From Brachycybe producta (Eukaryota > Arthropoda > Diplopoda > Playtdesmida > Andrognathidae): a DNA stretch of 64,000 nucleotides. The number at the start of each line of letters is the position of its first letter. The first letter of the stretch is position 1. Position numbers and translations under genes: made by a program. Positions 13,501 through 23,100 of this stretch are shown here, in pieces. The DNA is taken from positions 516,001 to 580,000 of the forward strand of contig JAUPFP010000037.1 of NCBI GenBank assembly GCA_036925085.1, given 5' to 3'. A model generated the notes under the pieces. It did no database searches and was not told where the DNA came from. It saw nothing but the letters and a program-made list of their open reading frames with translations.

Positions 13501-13721
13501 AATTGACGGGTTGCATAGATAGAAACTAAATGAGCAGCGCAATTTCTGCCGCTTCTTTCTGTTTCATGAATATTTCTGTGTTTTATAGACTCCGAAAAGT
13601 GTTGATTGTACCTTTGCGGACTCATGATCGGAATACGAACCGATGCTCCAGGCAAAAGAACTTTGTTCGCAATGACGAGCAATGGAAGTTTACGAGGAAT
13701 GTTGATCACAGAAGACGCCAT
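7528..13721 (-). CDS. LONP2: Peroxisomal Lon protease (ATP-dependent, AAA+)
   Basis: Degrades damaged or unfolded proteins in the peroxisome matrix. Nineteen exons: 13612-13721, 13141-13237, 12872-13073, 12705-12805, 12476-12628, 12251-12399, 12112-12163, 11692-11738, 11553-11627, 10843-11028, 10637-10784, 10480-10559, 10004-10100, 9791-9926, 8873-9093, 8577-8789, 8282-8485, 7721-7831, 7528-7644; phases agree throughout. The product has 832 residues, or 854 if the 66-nt third intron is retained (it is in frame with a poor acceptor). N-terminal Lon domain ([14 protein letters not shown]), Walker A GPPGVGKT, Walker [10 protein letters not shown], arginine-rich [16 protein letters not shown], protease domain with catalytic Ser in KDGPSAG and Lys in GGIKEK. 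It ends SNL, a PTS1-like signal where human LONP2 has SKL. Donor after exon 15 is a weak GTCTGT. AATAAA lies at 7482-7487. F1 MITEs occupy several introns. Confidence 0.95.
7978..8256. mobile_element. F1 MITE in LONP2 intron 17
   Basis: Left arm TTATTCTGTCTTTCAGAAGC and GTTTTAGAAACTAGAAGAGT, right arm AAAAAGTTTATTTTTAAATA and GTTCGAGAGGCATTTACAC. The right arm lacks about 55 bp that other copies have between ATACAATTAAGTG and the CTTTCAG-complement. A fragment of another repeat (TACTCTGCAAGCAGCCCAAA, 7866-7885) lies just left of it. Confidence 0.75.
9237..9645. mobile_element. F1 MITE with duplicated right arm, LONP2 intron 14
   Basis: After the left arm there are two successive right-arm segments. 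Each has AAAAGTTTATTTTGAAA and TGAGCTACCTTTCTAGTTTC, starting near 9400 and 9485. This is consistent with two overlapping copies or an internal duplication. It ends CACTTTAAAATCAACTTAA. Confidence 0.7.
10165..10455. mobile_element. F1 MITE in LONP2 intron 12
   Basis: The right arm is complete (GAAAGATATCAAACATGAAA, GATCGAGCTACCCTTCTAG, CACTTTAAAACAACCTTAA). The left arm is shortened to the segment around TTATTCTGTTTTTCAGAAG. It ends about 25 bp from exon 12. Confidence 0.7.
11210..11335. repeat. F6 foldback repeat in LONP2 intron 9
   Basis: CTTTAACTTGAACCCTCT, then AAGTAGGGTT on the left, and AGTACCCTGCTTGAAGGGTT, then CAAATTCCAAG on the right, form an inverted pair. Related ends occur at 34130-34180 with 34660-34725, near 52905-52940, near 53475-53505 and near 57635-57675. 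Confidence 0.55.
11770..12050. mobile_element. F1 MITE in LONP2 intron 7
   Basis: Left arm with GAAGCTAGAACAGCAGCTCA, right arm with TTTTGAAAAATATCAACATG and GTGATTGAGCTACCTTTCTA. Both outer ends are eroded; the right end runs into AATTAATTAATTTAAG. Confidence 0.7.
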
Positions 13722-14760
13722 TTCTCAATTTAAATCAACATAAATCATTAAATTATACTAAACAAAACATAAATAAATCATAATCAACAATTAATATCTT
13801 TAAATTACTTACCAAAATGAGTATTTCGTCGATAAAAAACGCGAGAAACTTGACCAGAAACGAAAGAAGAAACTTACAACCTTTTAGCAGTAACGGTGGC
13901 GGCGGCGGCTAAGTCGACAACTGTTCATCGGAGGTTTTAAAACTTTAATTATAAGTATTATGCAAAACATAACTCACCAATATTCTATAAAATACAAAAT
14001 CTATTAATTAAAAAAGAAAAATTTAAAGAAAAAATACGTCTTACAATGTATATTAGAAGATATTGTCGTCGGTAACGGCGGCGGCTACTTGACAAATGTA
14101 AAAACCTGTCAGCTGTTTGTGACGTCACTCAAAACGTCACTTATTTGTAAACAAATGACGCAACAAGGCCATGTGCTTTAATAGGTTGCTTCCATAGAGG
14201 GGTTGAATTTCTAATTTTACATTTTCAGCACATAAGCTCGTATAATAACTATAAATTCTTATTATTATTTATTATAATTATTATAATTATAATAAATTAA
14301 TACAAGAAAACTAATTAGCCAGTAATACCAGTTTTATAAATAAATTACAATAAAATTAATTGAAATCTTAACTTAAAATTATATTTTTTAGTTTCTTATT
14401 TTTTCTTAATTCACACAGTTCCACAAAATTAATCCCATTTTGTTAACTCATAATATATGTTTAAATTATTCTGAAAATATATTTTATTAGCAAGAAAAAA
14501 CAAAAACGGGCGCCATTTTGTTTTTATTACTCTTCAAAAAAGTGAAATAACAATTGCAAAATTGTAATACACAGTTTTAATTTTTAAATAAATCAAACGT
14601 GAAATTATTAAAATGTAAAAATAATAAAATGTTTAGCAAAATTGGAAAATCATACAATAAGATTTACTAATAATGTTATAAAGCAGATGCTACATTATAA
14701 TAAAAGTTACTAGGTTTTTGTAATAGTTATATAAAGTCTATTTTAGTAATTTGTTTTTTA
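13722..14760. promoter_or_regulatory. Upstream region of LONP2 with a CRE site
   Basis: The 300 bp upstream of the LONP2 start are relatively GC-rich in patches (GGTGGCGGCGGCGG near 13890, AACGGCGGCGGC near 14077) and probably hold the promoter. A full CRE, TGACGTCA, lies at 14120-14127 with a half site AACGTCAC just after it. Nothing else is recognised up to the next gene, apart from AT-rich DNA. Confidence 0.4.
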
Positions 14761-15318
14761 TTAAACCGATTTTACCAAAGGTTTGTCACCAGTCCCATTG
14801 GTAGAAGTCTTATTACTTATGTCAAGAAAAGTAGAATTCAAAACCAAAGTGGTTGCAAATATTTCTTCATGAGTTTCAGTAGAATTATTAATGTCCATGT
14901 CTTGAATGGTACAGTTGGTATCGTTAGAAATGGTACCATTTAGAGGTTGATTGATTTCTTTGGTCTCGTTCATGGCTCTTTTTTGTCTTAAAGCATCCGG
15001 AGAATTTGTCTTGAGATAATTGAGAACATATTGTGCAACTTCAGTAAGGGCCTTTAGAAACTCTTCTTCAAATTTGTCCCATTCGTTGGACGATTGTGAT
15101 TGTCTTTTGAAATGAGAATGATAAGGGTCAGTTGATCTTTTAACAAGAATCTCTTCTTCATCATGTTCGAACCGTTTCTTGGTTGATTCTGGTCCATCGT
15201 TGTCTTCCATATCTTTTCCGACGAAACGTTTGGAATCGCATTGTCCGTTACCAATTAATACAAACATTGTTGAAATGAAAACAGTTAATAAAAACCATCT
15301 AATGACAAATTTCTGCAT
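14761..15318 (-). CDS. Putative secreted precursor protein with dibasic cleavage sites (paralog A)
   Basis: Not recognised as a named family. A single exon encodes 185 residues. Residues 1-26 look like a signal peptide (basic start, then WFLLTVFISTMFVLIG). Basic sites follow at KR 30-31, KKR 47-49, KR 60-61, KR 71-72 and KR 113-114, as in prohormone precursors. The stretch 73-112 between two KR sites would begin with Gln (possible pyroglutamate) and contains an amphipathic helix with W80, F87, L91, E93 and NYLKTN at 100-105. Residues after 115 carry about nine N-glycosylation sequons. The stop codon overlaps an AATAAA. The neighbour at 16725 shares the signal peptide and the helix motif. It could be a neuropeptide, a venom-like or an immune peptide precursor; the sequence does not decide. 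Confidence 0.6.
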   Translation of the reverse strand: MQKFVIRWFLLTVFISTMFVLIGNGQCDSKRFVGKDMEDNDGPESTKKRFEHDEEEILVKRSTDPYHSHFKRQSQSSNEWDKFEEEFLKALTEVAQYVLNYLKTNSPDALRQKRAMNETKEINQPLNGTISNDTNCTIQDMDINNSTETHEEIFATTLVLNSTFLDISNKTSTNGTGDKPLVKSV

Positions 15319-16724
15319 TGTTCTTTATATGACAAAAACAATAACTACTTTTTGAAGCAATGCCTTCTTGGCTGTCTTGTCACAATCTCAACTAAATAAT
15401 GAATAAAGCATTTGAAAACTGTTTAAAATATTTCAAATTAAATTAGACAATAGTTTTAACATGATATTAAAAGTGCAATCATTTGCTCATATCTAATGAC
15501 CATTGTTGTTAAGTCATAATGAACTTTTATTATTATTGGCATCTTCATTTACAGTTAGTTACATTTACTAATAATGGAACAATTACTAAAATATCATATT
15601 CACAAATACTAAAAAAACAATTGATATTTGATGACATGATCTTAAATTTTTAATGTATAATTGTTACAATTATAAATTTTTAAAAAATGCAATAAAAACT
15701 AAAAAATATTTACTTTTAATTAGAACTTTAATTGATTGTAATAACATGTTAGCTGGCTAAAACTTATGACACATTTTTAAAAACGTTATGTAAATTTGTA
15801 TTAAGACATTTTTTTCTAGTTGGATATTATTTCGAATTTATATATGTATTATTTAGTTTATTTCAATTATGACTCGAGTGTTAAATTTACGAAATAAAAA
15901 TGCGATTGCCTGGTTTCTTTGATTAAGTAAAACAATCTCTTCATAAATGCATAAAAAAACATTGAAATTGATTTTTAGAGCAAGATTCATTGCTATATAA
16001 TGTGTGTCCTTAAATAAATTGTAATTGCAAATCTGATAAAAGGCCTACTCTTGCAAGACTTGTTTCAGTTGTTTCCTGTACATTTCTTGCAGATAACTTT
16101 CATCTTTGTTTTTTTTTTGCAAAAAATTGTAAATGATTCACATCAGTTTTTACTCATTTCTTGTAGTAAATCTTTCCAAAAAAAATACCCAGTGTGATCA
16201 GTGTTTTACAGTTAGAAATAGATAATAGATACATGTATAGTAATATAATTCATATTCTACTTGAATGCAAATAACAATTGAAATAGCAATAGTAACAATT
16301 CAGCATTAAATTATAACTATTAGAGTAACCATATATTATTGTTCATAAATACAAACAAACAAAATATTAATTTACAATCAAGATTGTCAGGTGGCCATTT
16401 GATATTAACTATGCATTAATGGAAAACAAATATATTCGAATTTAGTTCAGTAATATTATTCCAATTAATTATTATTACATTGCATTGAACAACAAAATGT
16501 TTATCAAAGTTAAATTTATGACAATTTGATTGAAATTTCATTCTTAAAAACTGCTAACAAATTATTTTAATTTTACTTTTATTTTCTATATTACTTGTTA
16601 TTAATAAATTATTAAAAAAGCAATACAAACAGTCCACTATACAATGTGTTTTATTTTATGTAAACATATATGCAATTTATGTAGATTTACATATAAATAT
16701 GGTTAATTAAACTTATGAATGAAA
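15319..16724. other. Non-coding AT-rich spacer
   Basis: Separates the two secreted-protein genes. I see no exon, RNA gene or clear repeat, only AT-rich sequence. It would contain the promoter of the gene ending at 14761. Confidence 0.4.
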
Positions 16725-17243
16725 TCAAACATTACATGTGCAAAAACCAGTATTACGCGATCCTGGATAATGTCGTGACTCAGTCAACTTATGTTGTTGT
16801 GATGGTGGAATTTTTGACTTTGACGGAGTAGTACCACCTCCCTTCATATTTGTCTTAGCGTAGTTTACAAGTTCAGAAAGAACGCGCATGAATGCGGTTT
16901 CCCAGTAGCCTGTTTCTGCCGAAGCGGAAGGCGTAAATGGTCCATTCTGTCTAGACTGAGACCTAGAAGGTAGACTATACATCTCCTCCTCAGTTCTTGG
17001 CCTGCATGTCAAGTCACACACCGTCAAAGATTCTTTGGCCGGTCGAGATGGTTGGTATCGGTCACTTTGACGACGGTTTCGAAACAAAATTTCCCAGAGA
17101 GAACGTTTGAAAACAGGCGTTTCTGTGGTAGAATTAACAGTTGTAGAGTTGACAGTGGTCATAGTGTTGTTGTGCTCGTGGTTTCCAAACACAGTTGTCG
17201 CCAAGAATGTTAATACGAAAAATAAAATAACTTTCGACATCAT
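16725..17243 (-). CDS. Putative secreted precursor protein (paralog B)
   Basis: Not recognised as a named family. A single exon encodes 172 residues starting MMSK. Residues 1-20 form a strong signal peptide ending TTVFG. N-glycosylation sequons lie at 25, 32 and 37, then KR 46-47 and RR 57-58, the latter followed by Gln as in paralog A. Four cysteines (76, 80, 168, 170) have no partner in A. The segment W114..F118..L122..E124..NYAKTN 127-132 aligns with the helix of A, with a gap of four residues (one helical turn) in B. The order is the same in both: signal peptide, basic sites, RQS, helix, polar tail. The two genes are 1.4 kb apart on the same strand, which fits tandem duplication and rapid divergence. 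Confidence 0.6.
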   Translation of the reverse strand: MMSKVILFFVLTFLATTVFGNHEHNNTMTTVNSTTVNSTTETPVFKRSLWEILFRNRRQSDRYQPSRPAKESLTVCDLTCRPRTEEEMYSLPSRSQSRQNGPFTPSASAETGYWETAFMRVLSELVNYAKTNMKGGGTTPSKSKIPPSQQHKLTESRHYPGSRNTGFCTCNV

Positions 17244-18837
17244 TTTCTATTTTTCTTCCAAAATGAATTTATCAAATGTTTCTAAAAAAAAACTTTTGAT
17301 TAGAAAATCTAACAAACGTGTTACTGATTTTATCAAAAGAATAATGAAATTAATTGATTCATTTTCAATTTATAATAGGCAAATCCCAACATATAAAACT
17401 TATTACATTACATTACATTAAATTACAGAATCAAATTAAATACCCACAAGGCAAATTTCGCTTTGTTTTAATAATTTATGGAGCTTCTCTGTTAAAAAAA
17501 ATTGAAGTACTTTTTTTGAAATTAAGCCATTGCTGAATTTGAGCCATCTTCAAACAGTGAAATCAATTTCGAGTAGACGAAAATAGTTTTTCAATGAAAT
17601 TTCAATGGAAACCCCCCCCCCCAAAAAAACGGGTCATTTTCAAACCGAACTATAAAATTGTTTACTTTTTAAGATATTGGCCATGAAAAAAACTCTTGGC
17701 ATAATCTTTTGCCATTCTAATTTTGAAACCTATTTGAGTTTTTTTTTTTAAATGTTGTTTCCAAAAAAAACGTTTGCTTGTCGTTTTTGTGTCCAAATTT
17801 TTCAAAACACATAGCATAATTCACTGTAGTGGCGCCGTTCAGGTTGGGGTGGTCGGGGAGGAGGGGGGACACAAAAAGCAAAATAAACATCTATTCAGCC
17901 ATCTTAAACAAAGTGAACAAATAAAAAATATCGATAAAAACGAAAAATGTTTTTGGATAACTTCTATTTAGTGTTAAAAGGTTTCCCCACTCCCCCGTTT
18001 ATTTTCTATTTTTTTTAAAAAAAAGACATTCCAGCAAATTTATTTCAAATGGTTTAATGATAACTTGGTATATTTAATTAACCCAGAAAAAAAACTGGTC
18101 ACAAATTTCACACTAAATATAAAAAAATACTGCACTACCACACTTGAAGTACTAAGTTCTACACAATGTGTTGCAGTCAGAATAAATTCCATATCAAAAT
18201 AAATTACATCCACTTTTTTTTATAAACAACAATAAAATACACAACTAAACTAAAATTTGCCTTCACGCAACTCTGTCGTATGTCCATAAATGTTCACATA
18301 TTACAGACACAAATGAGTTGCAATATATTACTTATATTGTAATAATTACTTAATAAGTCGCTTTTTATAAGTAAACTTTGCAAAATATGCAAATGGGAAA
18401 GAAAACAAACAATGGGAACACAACTAACACTCGGTTATTCTGCATTTCAAAAGCAACAAATCCAACAATAAGGACAAATTGTTTTCGAAACTAGAAAAGT
18501 AAATGAACCACTTAAAGAGAATTTTCATGTTGGTTATTCTTTAAAAATAATAAACTTTTTATGGCATATTTAAATTTTTGCACTTAAATAAGTAATTCTT
18601 TCTAAATATTCTCAAAAAGTCTTAACATAAATTTTAAAAAAATTAATAAAAAGCCATCTAATTGCGTTTATTAAAACAATTGTTAAAATTGTAGTTTTTA
18701 ATGGCTTTTTTTAATTCTTTAAAGTTTATTTTTTAAAGATTTTATTAAGAGTAATTAAAAAGAATTACTTATTAAGAATCTAAAAAAATTGTCTTTAAAA
18801 TCTTGTCATAAAAAGATTATTTTTAAAAATAACACTG
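17244..18837. other. Non-coding spacer with eroded F1 arm
   Basis: No gene recognised. It includes homopolymer runs (C and A near 17611-17628), a G-rich patch near 17838-17868, and an F1 left arm at about 18425-18560 (GGTTATTCTGCATTTCAAAA, TTTTCATGTTGGTTATTCT). Confidence 0.4.
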
Positions 18838-19180
18838 AATCAAGGTGGTTTTAAAGTGCAAACGTCTCTCTTAACTTTGATGATTCTGTCTTTCAAGTGC
18901 AAAAATGACAAAAAAAAAACGTGAATGTGTTTTAGAAACTAGAAAGGTAGCTCAATCATTTAAGAATCACCTACAAATCAGAAAATGATCCAACCTTTTA
19001 AGCAGACGATATTTTTTTTTTAATTTTTGTCTATAAAAAGTTTATTTTGAAAGATATCACTATGAAAATACACTTAAATGATTGAGCTACCCGTTCTAGT
19101 TTCTAAAACTTTCTCGTTTCTCTTAATTTTACTGCTAAAAAAACAGATCAAAAATCAGCTATTCATAAACCATCTTAATC
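18838..19180. mobile_element. F1 foldback MITE, nearly full length
   Basis: Starts TCAAGGTGGTTTTAAAGTGC, then GTTTTAGAAACTAGAAAGGT. The right arm has TTATTTTGAAAGATATCACT, TGATTGAGCTACCCGTTCTA and ends near AAACCATCTTAA. One of the better full-length examples. Confidence 0.8.
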
Positions 19181-19780
19181 ATCGTAATTCAACAATTCTT
19201 ATAGTTTCTAAAACAATTTTATTTTTTTAAAAAAAAGCTGCTTTCAAAACGCAACAGAATATTCAGAATTTCCACAACGTTTTGACCGAAAATAACAAAG
19301 TGAAAATGTTCCAAATTTGATCGTATTGCAACAAGAAGTTAAATTGGACCTAAATTCTTAAGGCACAGATTCACTTTCGTTCGACAAAATTAATCCGCGT
19401 TTTTTTTTTTTTTAAACTGATTTTCAACAATGAAATTGTACTAAAATCAGGCAAATAATTAATACTTGTTCTTGTTTCAAATTCAAAGAAAATAAAACAT
19501 TTCTTAGAAAAAGAAAAATTATGACAAAATCGTAAAAAAAAAGACAAATTTCTAATTAATCAATTTCTGAAGAAAACAAAAAAATGAAAACATTACACCA
19601 AATAAAAATAAAAATCTCGCCTCAAAAATCAAAACTAATTAACTTAGAAAAACAAAAACAACCAACAACAAAATAGAATATATAATGAAAAATCACAAAC
19701 ATTCCATTCAAATCACAAATCACCAGGAGAAAAGAGAAAAAGAAAATATTTTAAAAAAAGAATCGCTCAACGATTATTAC

Positions 19781-20086
19781 TAAGGCTCGGATTTTTATGC
19801 AATATCTAACAAGTTTCTCGATCTGCGGCCCAAGTGCCAACTGTAAAGTATTCATCATCATTAGAGCAATTTGCAATTATGCTTTATTATTAATCAAAAA
19901 GGGTGGTAAGAGGCTAGATGTCTGTTTACTATTGGTTATCAACTAGAATTCTAGCCTCTAACCAGTGTTTTTGATTTCAAATATCATGATTGGTAATTGC
20001 TCTAATGATGATGATGATGATTTTTACTTCCACAATTGGAACTCGGGCCACAGATCGAAAAACACAGCATAAAAATCCGAGCCCTA
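19781..20086. mobile_element. hAT-type foldback MITE at the PEPCK 3' end (copy 1)
   Basis: Ends TAAGGCTCGGATTTTTATGC and GCATAAAAATCCGAGCCCTA. It is flanked by a perfect 8-bp duplication ATTATTAC (19773-19780 and 20087-20094). Inner palindromic parts include GAGGCTAGA and TCTAGCCTC. It begins 9 bp beyond the PEPCK stop codon, so it should form most of that gene's 3' UTR. Confidence 0.9.
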
Positions 20087-20103
20087 ATTATTACACCCTT
20101 TTC

Positions 20104-23100
20104 TTACAACTGTTTCACCCTTTCTTCAAGTTTCTTGAGCTCCGAAGCCACTTCGTTAGGAAGATCGTTATTCACCTGCTCCTCGAAATATTTTTGTATA
20201 TCGACAACCTACGACAACGACAAAACAAAGACGATCATTTTTACGAAAAAAACCTTTTTAAGTTTTAAAAAGTTTAAACTTTTTACTTCTTGAAGCCAGA
20301 AATCCTTTGGCACACTGAAAAGTTCTTTCATGTTGATATCCTCTTTAAGTCCTTTCAAATTGAATGAACTCAGTTTTGGAATGTAACCGACTGCCGATTC
20401 TTGAGCAACATCTTCCCCTTCGATCCGTCTCAAAATCCAGTCCAACACTCGAGAATTTTCACCGAATCCCGGCCACAAGAAATTATTCTAAAAACACACA
20501 CGACGATTCAAGATTCATTCTACGTTTGAGCTATTTTTATTCCGTTCTTCTAAGAGAAACAAACCTTATCATCCCTACGAAACCAGTTGACATGATAAAT
20601 ACGAGGTAACTTTGCATTTGGTTTCTTCTCCATACTGAGCCAATGCGAAAGATAATGTCCGAAATTGTAGCCGAAAAACGGCCTCATTGCAAACGGATCG
20701 TGCATTATCACTTTGCCTTTCAATCAAAAAGAAGAAGAAAATGAACGATGACCGTACACAGAAAAACACCAAAACAAGAACTTGTACCTTTGAATTCGGC
20801 AGCTGCCGTCGCTTCGGATCTCATCGCAGCACCGACAAAGACTCCGTGTTTCCAATCAAACGCTTCGTAAACCAAAGGAACACCCTTCGGTCGCCTACCA
20901 CCGAATAAAATCGCATCAATGGGAACCCCCTGAGGATCTTCCCATGCGGAATCAATTATCGGACATTGTGCGGCAGGTGTGCAGAATCTAGTTTTAAATT
21001 TCGATATGAAACAACGAGCTGTGTGTGTTTTCGACCAAACCACACAGACCTCGAGTTTGGATGTGCCGCCGGTTTACCACAATCCTTAGACCAGTTCTCC
21101 TGTCCCAACCAAGATGTTATCTTTCTTTTCGAGTCCGTCTCTTTCTCGAGACCTTCCCAGAAAACTCCGCCGTCGTCCGTCTTCGCCACGTTCGTAAAGA
21201 TCGTGTTCTTAAGTATCGTTTGCATCGCAATCGGATTCGTTCCGTTCGAAGTGCCAGGAGCGACACCGAAGAAACCGTTTTCTGGATTGATTGCCCTCAG
21301 ACGTCCTTCTGAATCGAATTTCATCCAAGCGATATCGTCGCCGACACATTCCACTTTGTAACCGGGAAGAGTCGGTTTCATCATTGCCAAATTTGTTTTG
21401 CCACAAGCGCTAGGAAAAGCGGCAGCTATGTATTTCTTGACGCCTTTCGGATTTGTTATGCCGAGGATCTACAATTAAAATTAACACGTCATCGGGAAAA
21501 AATTAATAAATTATGATCAGATCAGAAAATTTTAAGAAAATAAAATTGTTTTATGGTCTTTTGGTACAATTTAAAATGAAAAAACGAAAATTGAGAAAAA
21601 TATAAATAAAATGGAAAAGTTCAATTTAAAAGATATAAAAAGTCTCTTAAGAGAAATTAATTTCCTCTTCTAGTTTTTAAAATACTTTCCAAATCTTTTT
21701 AAAATTGCTTTTTAAATAAAATGTGATTAATTTGCTCTTCTAGTTTCTAAAACAATTTCAGTTGCTTCTGAAACGCCACCATAAACTGGCTTTTAATTTC
21801 CTTTTCATTTGCATATTTTGGGGATCCTTGTCGTTTATAATTTAACATTGTCACAAATTAAGTTAATTAGTAATTAATTCCAATTAAAACTCCAAACAAT
21901 TTCACAAACTATTCAAACACTTAAATTTTACATGAAACCATGATAAAAACTGAATGCAAAAAATAATTTAGATGAAATTCGATTTGAATTTATTCATTTC
22001 TTCTTGAAACGGTAAATAAAACGTCAAACGAAGAAAGTGATTTCGGCGCTGACTTACCAACATGTGTTCCGCAAGCCATCCCTCGCGTTTCGCAAGAATC
22101 GAACCAATCCTGAGAGCGAAACATTTTTTGCCAAGTAAAGAGTTTCCACCGTATCCGCTTCCGTAAGAAAATATTTCGTTCTTTTCCGGAATGTGACTGA
22201 TTATCGTTTTCTCCGGATTACACGGCCAATTACTCACCAATGATTCTAAACAAAACATGAAAACTCGATTACTAAAATCCAAAAGAGAGAATTTACAACA
22301 AAACAAAACACATTTTATTTAAATCTGAGGTTTTTTTTTATATATTTCAATCCAATTTAAATCTAATTTTATTTATCAAATATGATTTTTATTCAAATAT
22401 TTGTTATTTAATTTAAATCAGATTTTTTTTAATTTATATCTGTTAAAATCTGTTGTTTTATTTGAATCCACTTTTTATCACTTAATTAATATTATTTCTA
22501 ATAAATATTTTTATATTTTTTAATCCAATATTTTCCTTATTATTATTTTTTTTAAAATTGAAATCCGATTTTTTTTAACTGAAACGCTGTTATTTATTTA
22601 TTTATTTATTTATTTTATCGAAATATCAATGCTGTATTTATATTACTTATAAGTAGGGCTCGGATTTTTATGCAATATCAAGCATATGTTTCTCAATTTG
22701 TGGCCCAAGTGCCAATTGTGACATAATCATCATCAATGGAGCAATTGCATCCTTTTTAAAATCAAAAAGGCTGGTTAGAGGCTAGATTTCTGGTTACTAT
22801 CAACTTGTCAACTAATGATCTAGCCTCTAACCAGTGTTTTTTATATTGAAAAATTCATAATTGTTGGTCGATTTAAACGGGATTGTTATTTCACAATTGG
22901 CACTTGGGCCACAGATTGCGAAACATCTGCTTGATGCATTGCATCAAAATCCGAGCCCTACTTATAAGTTTATAACATAAATTAATTGTGACTGCAAATT
23001 TAAGAATTTTAATTATAATTATAATTGAAAAACAAAGCATTTGTTGGCTTTAGAATTATAATTAAAACAATGAAATTTGTAGCAGAAACAAAAAAAAATA

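Noticed and set aside
20720-21406. Several long ORFs on the plus strand and in other minus frames
   Set aside because: All overlap PEPCK exons 6 and 7, whose frame matches the family throughout.
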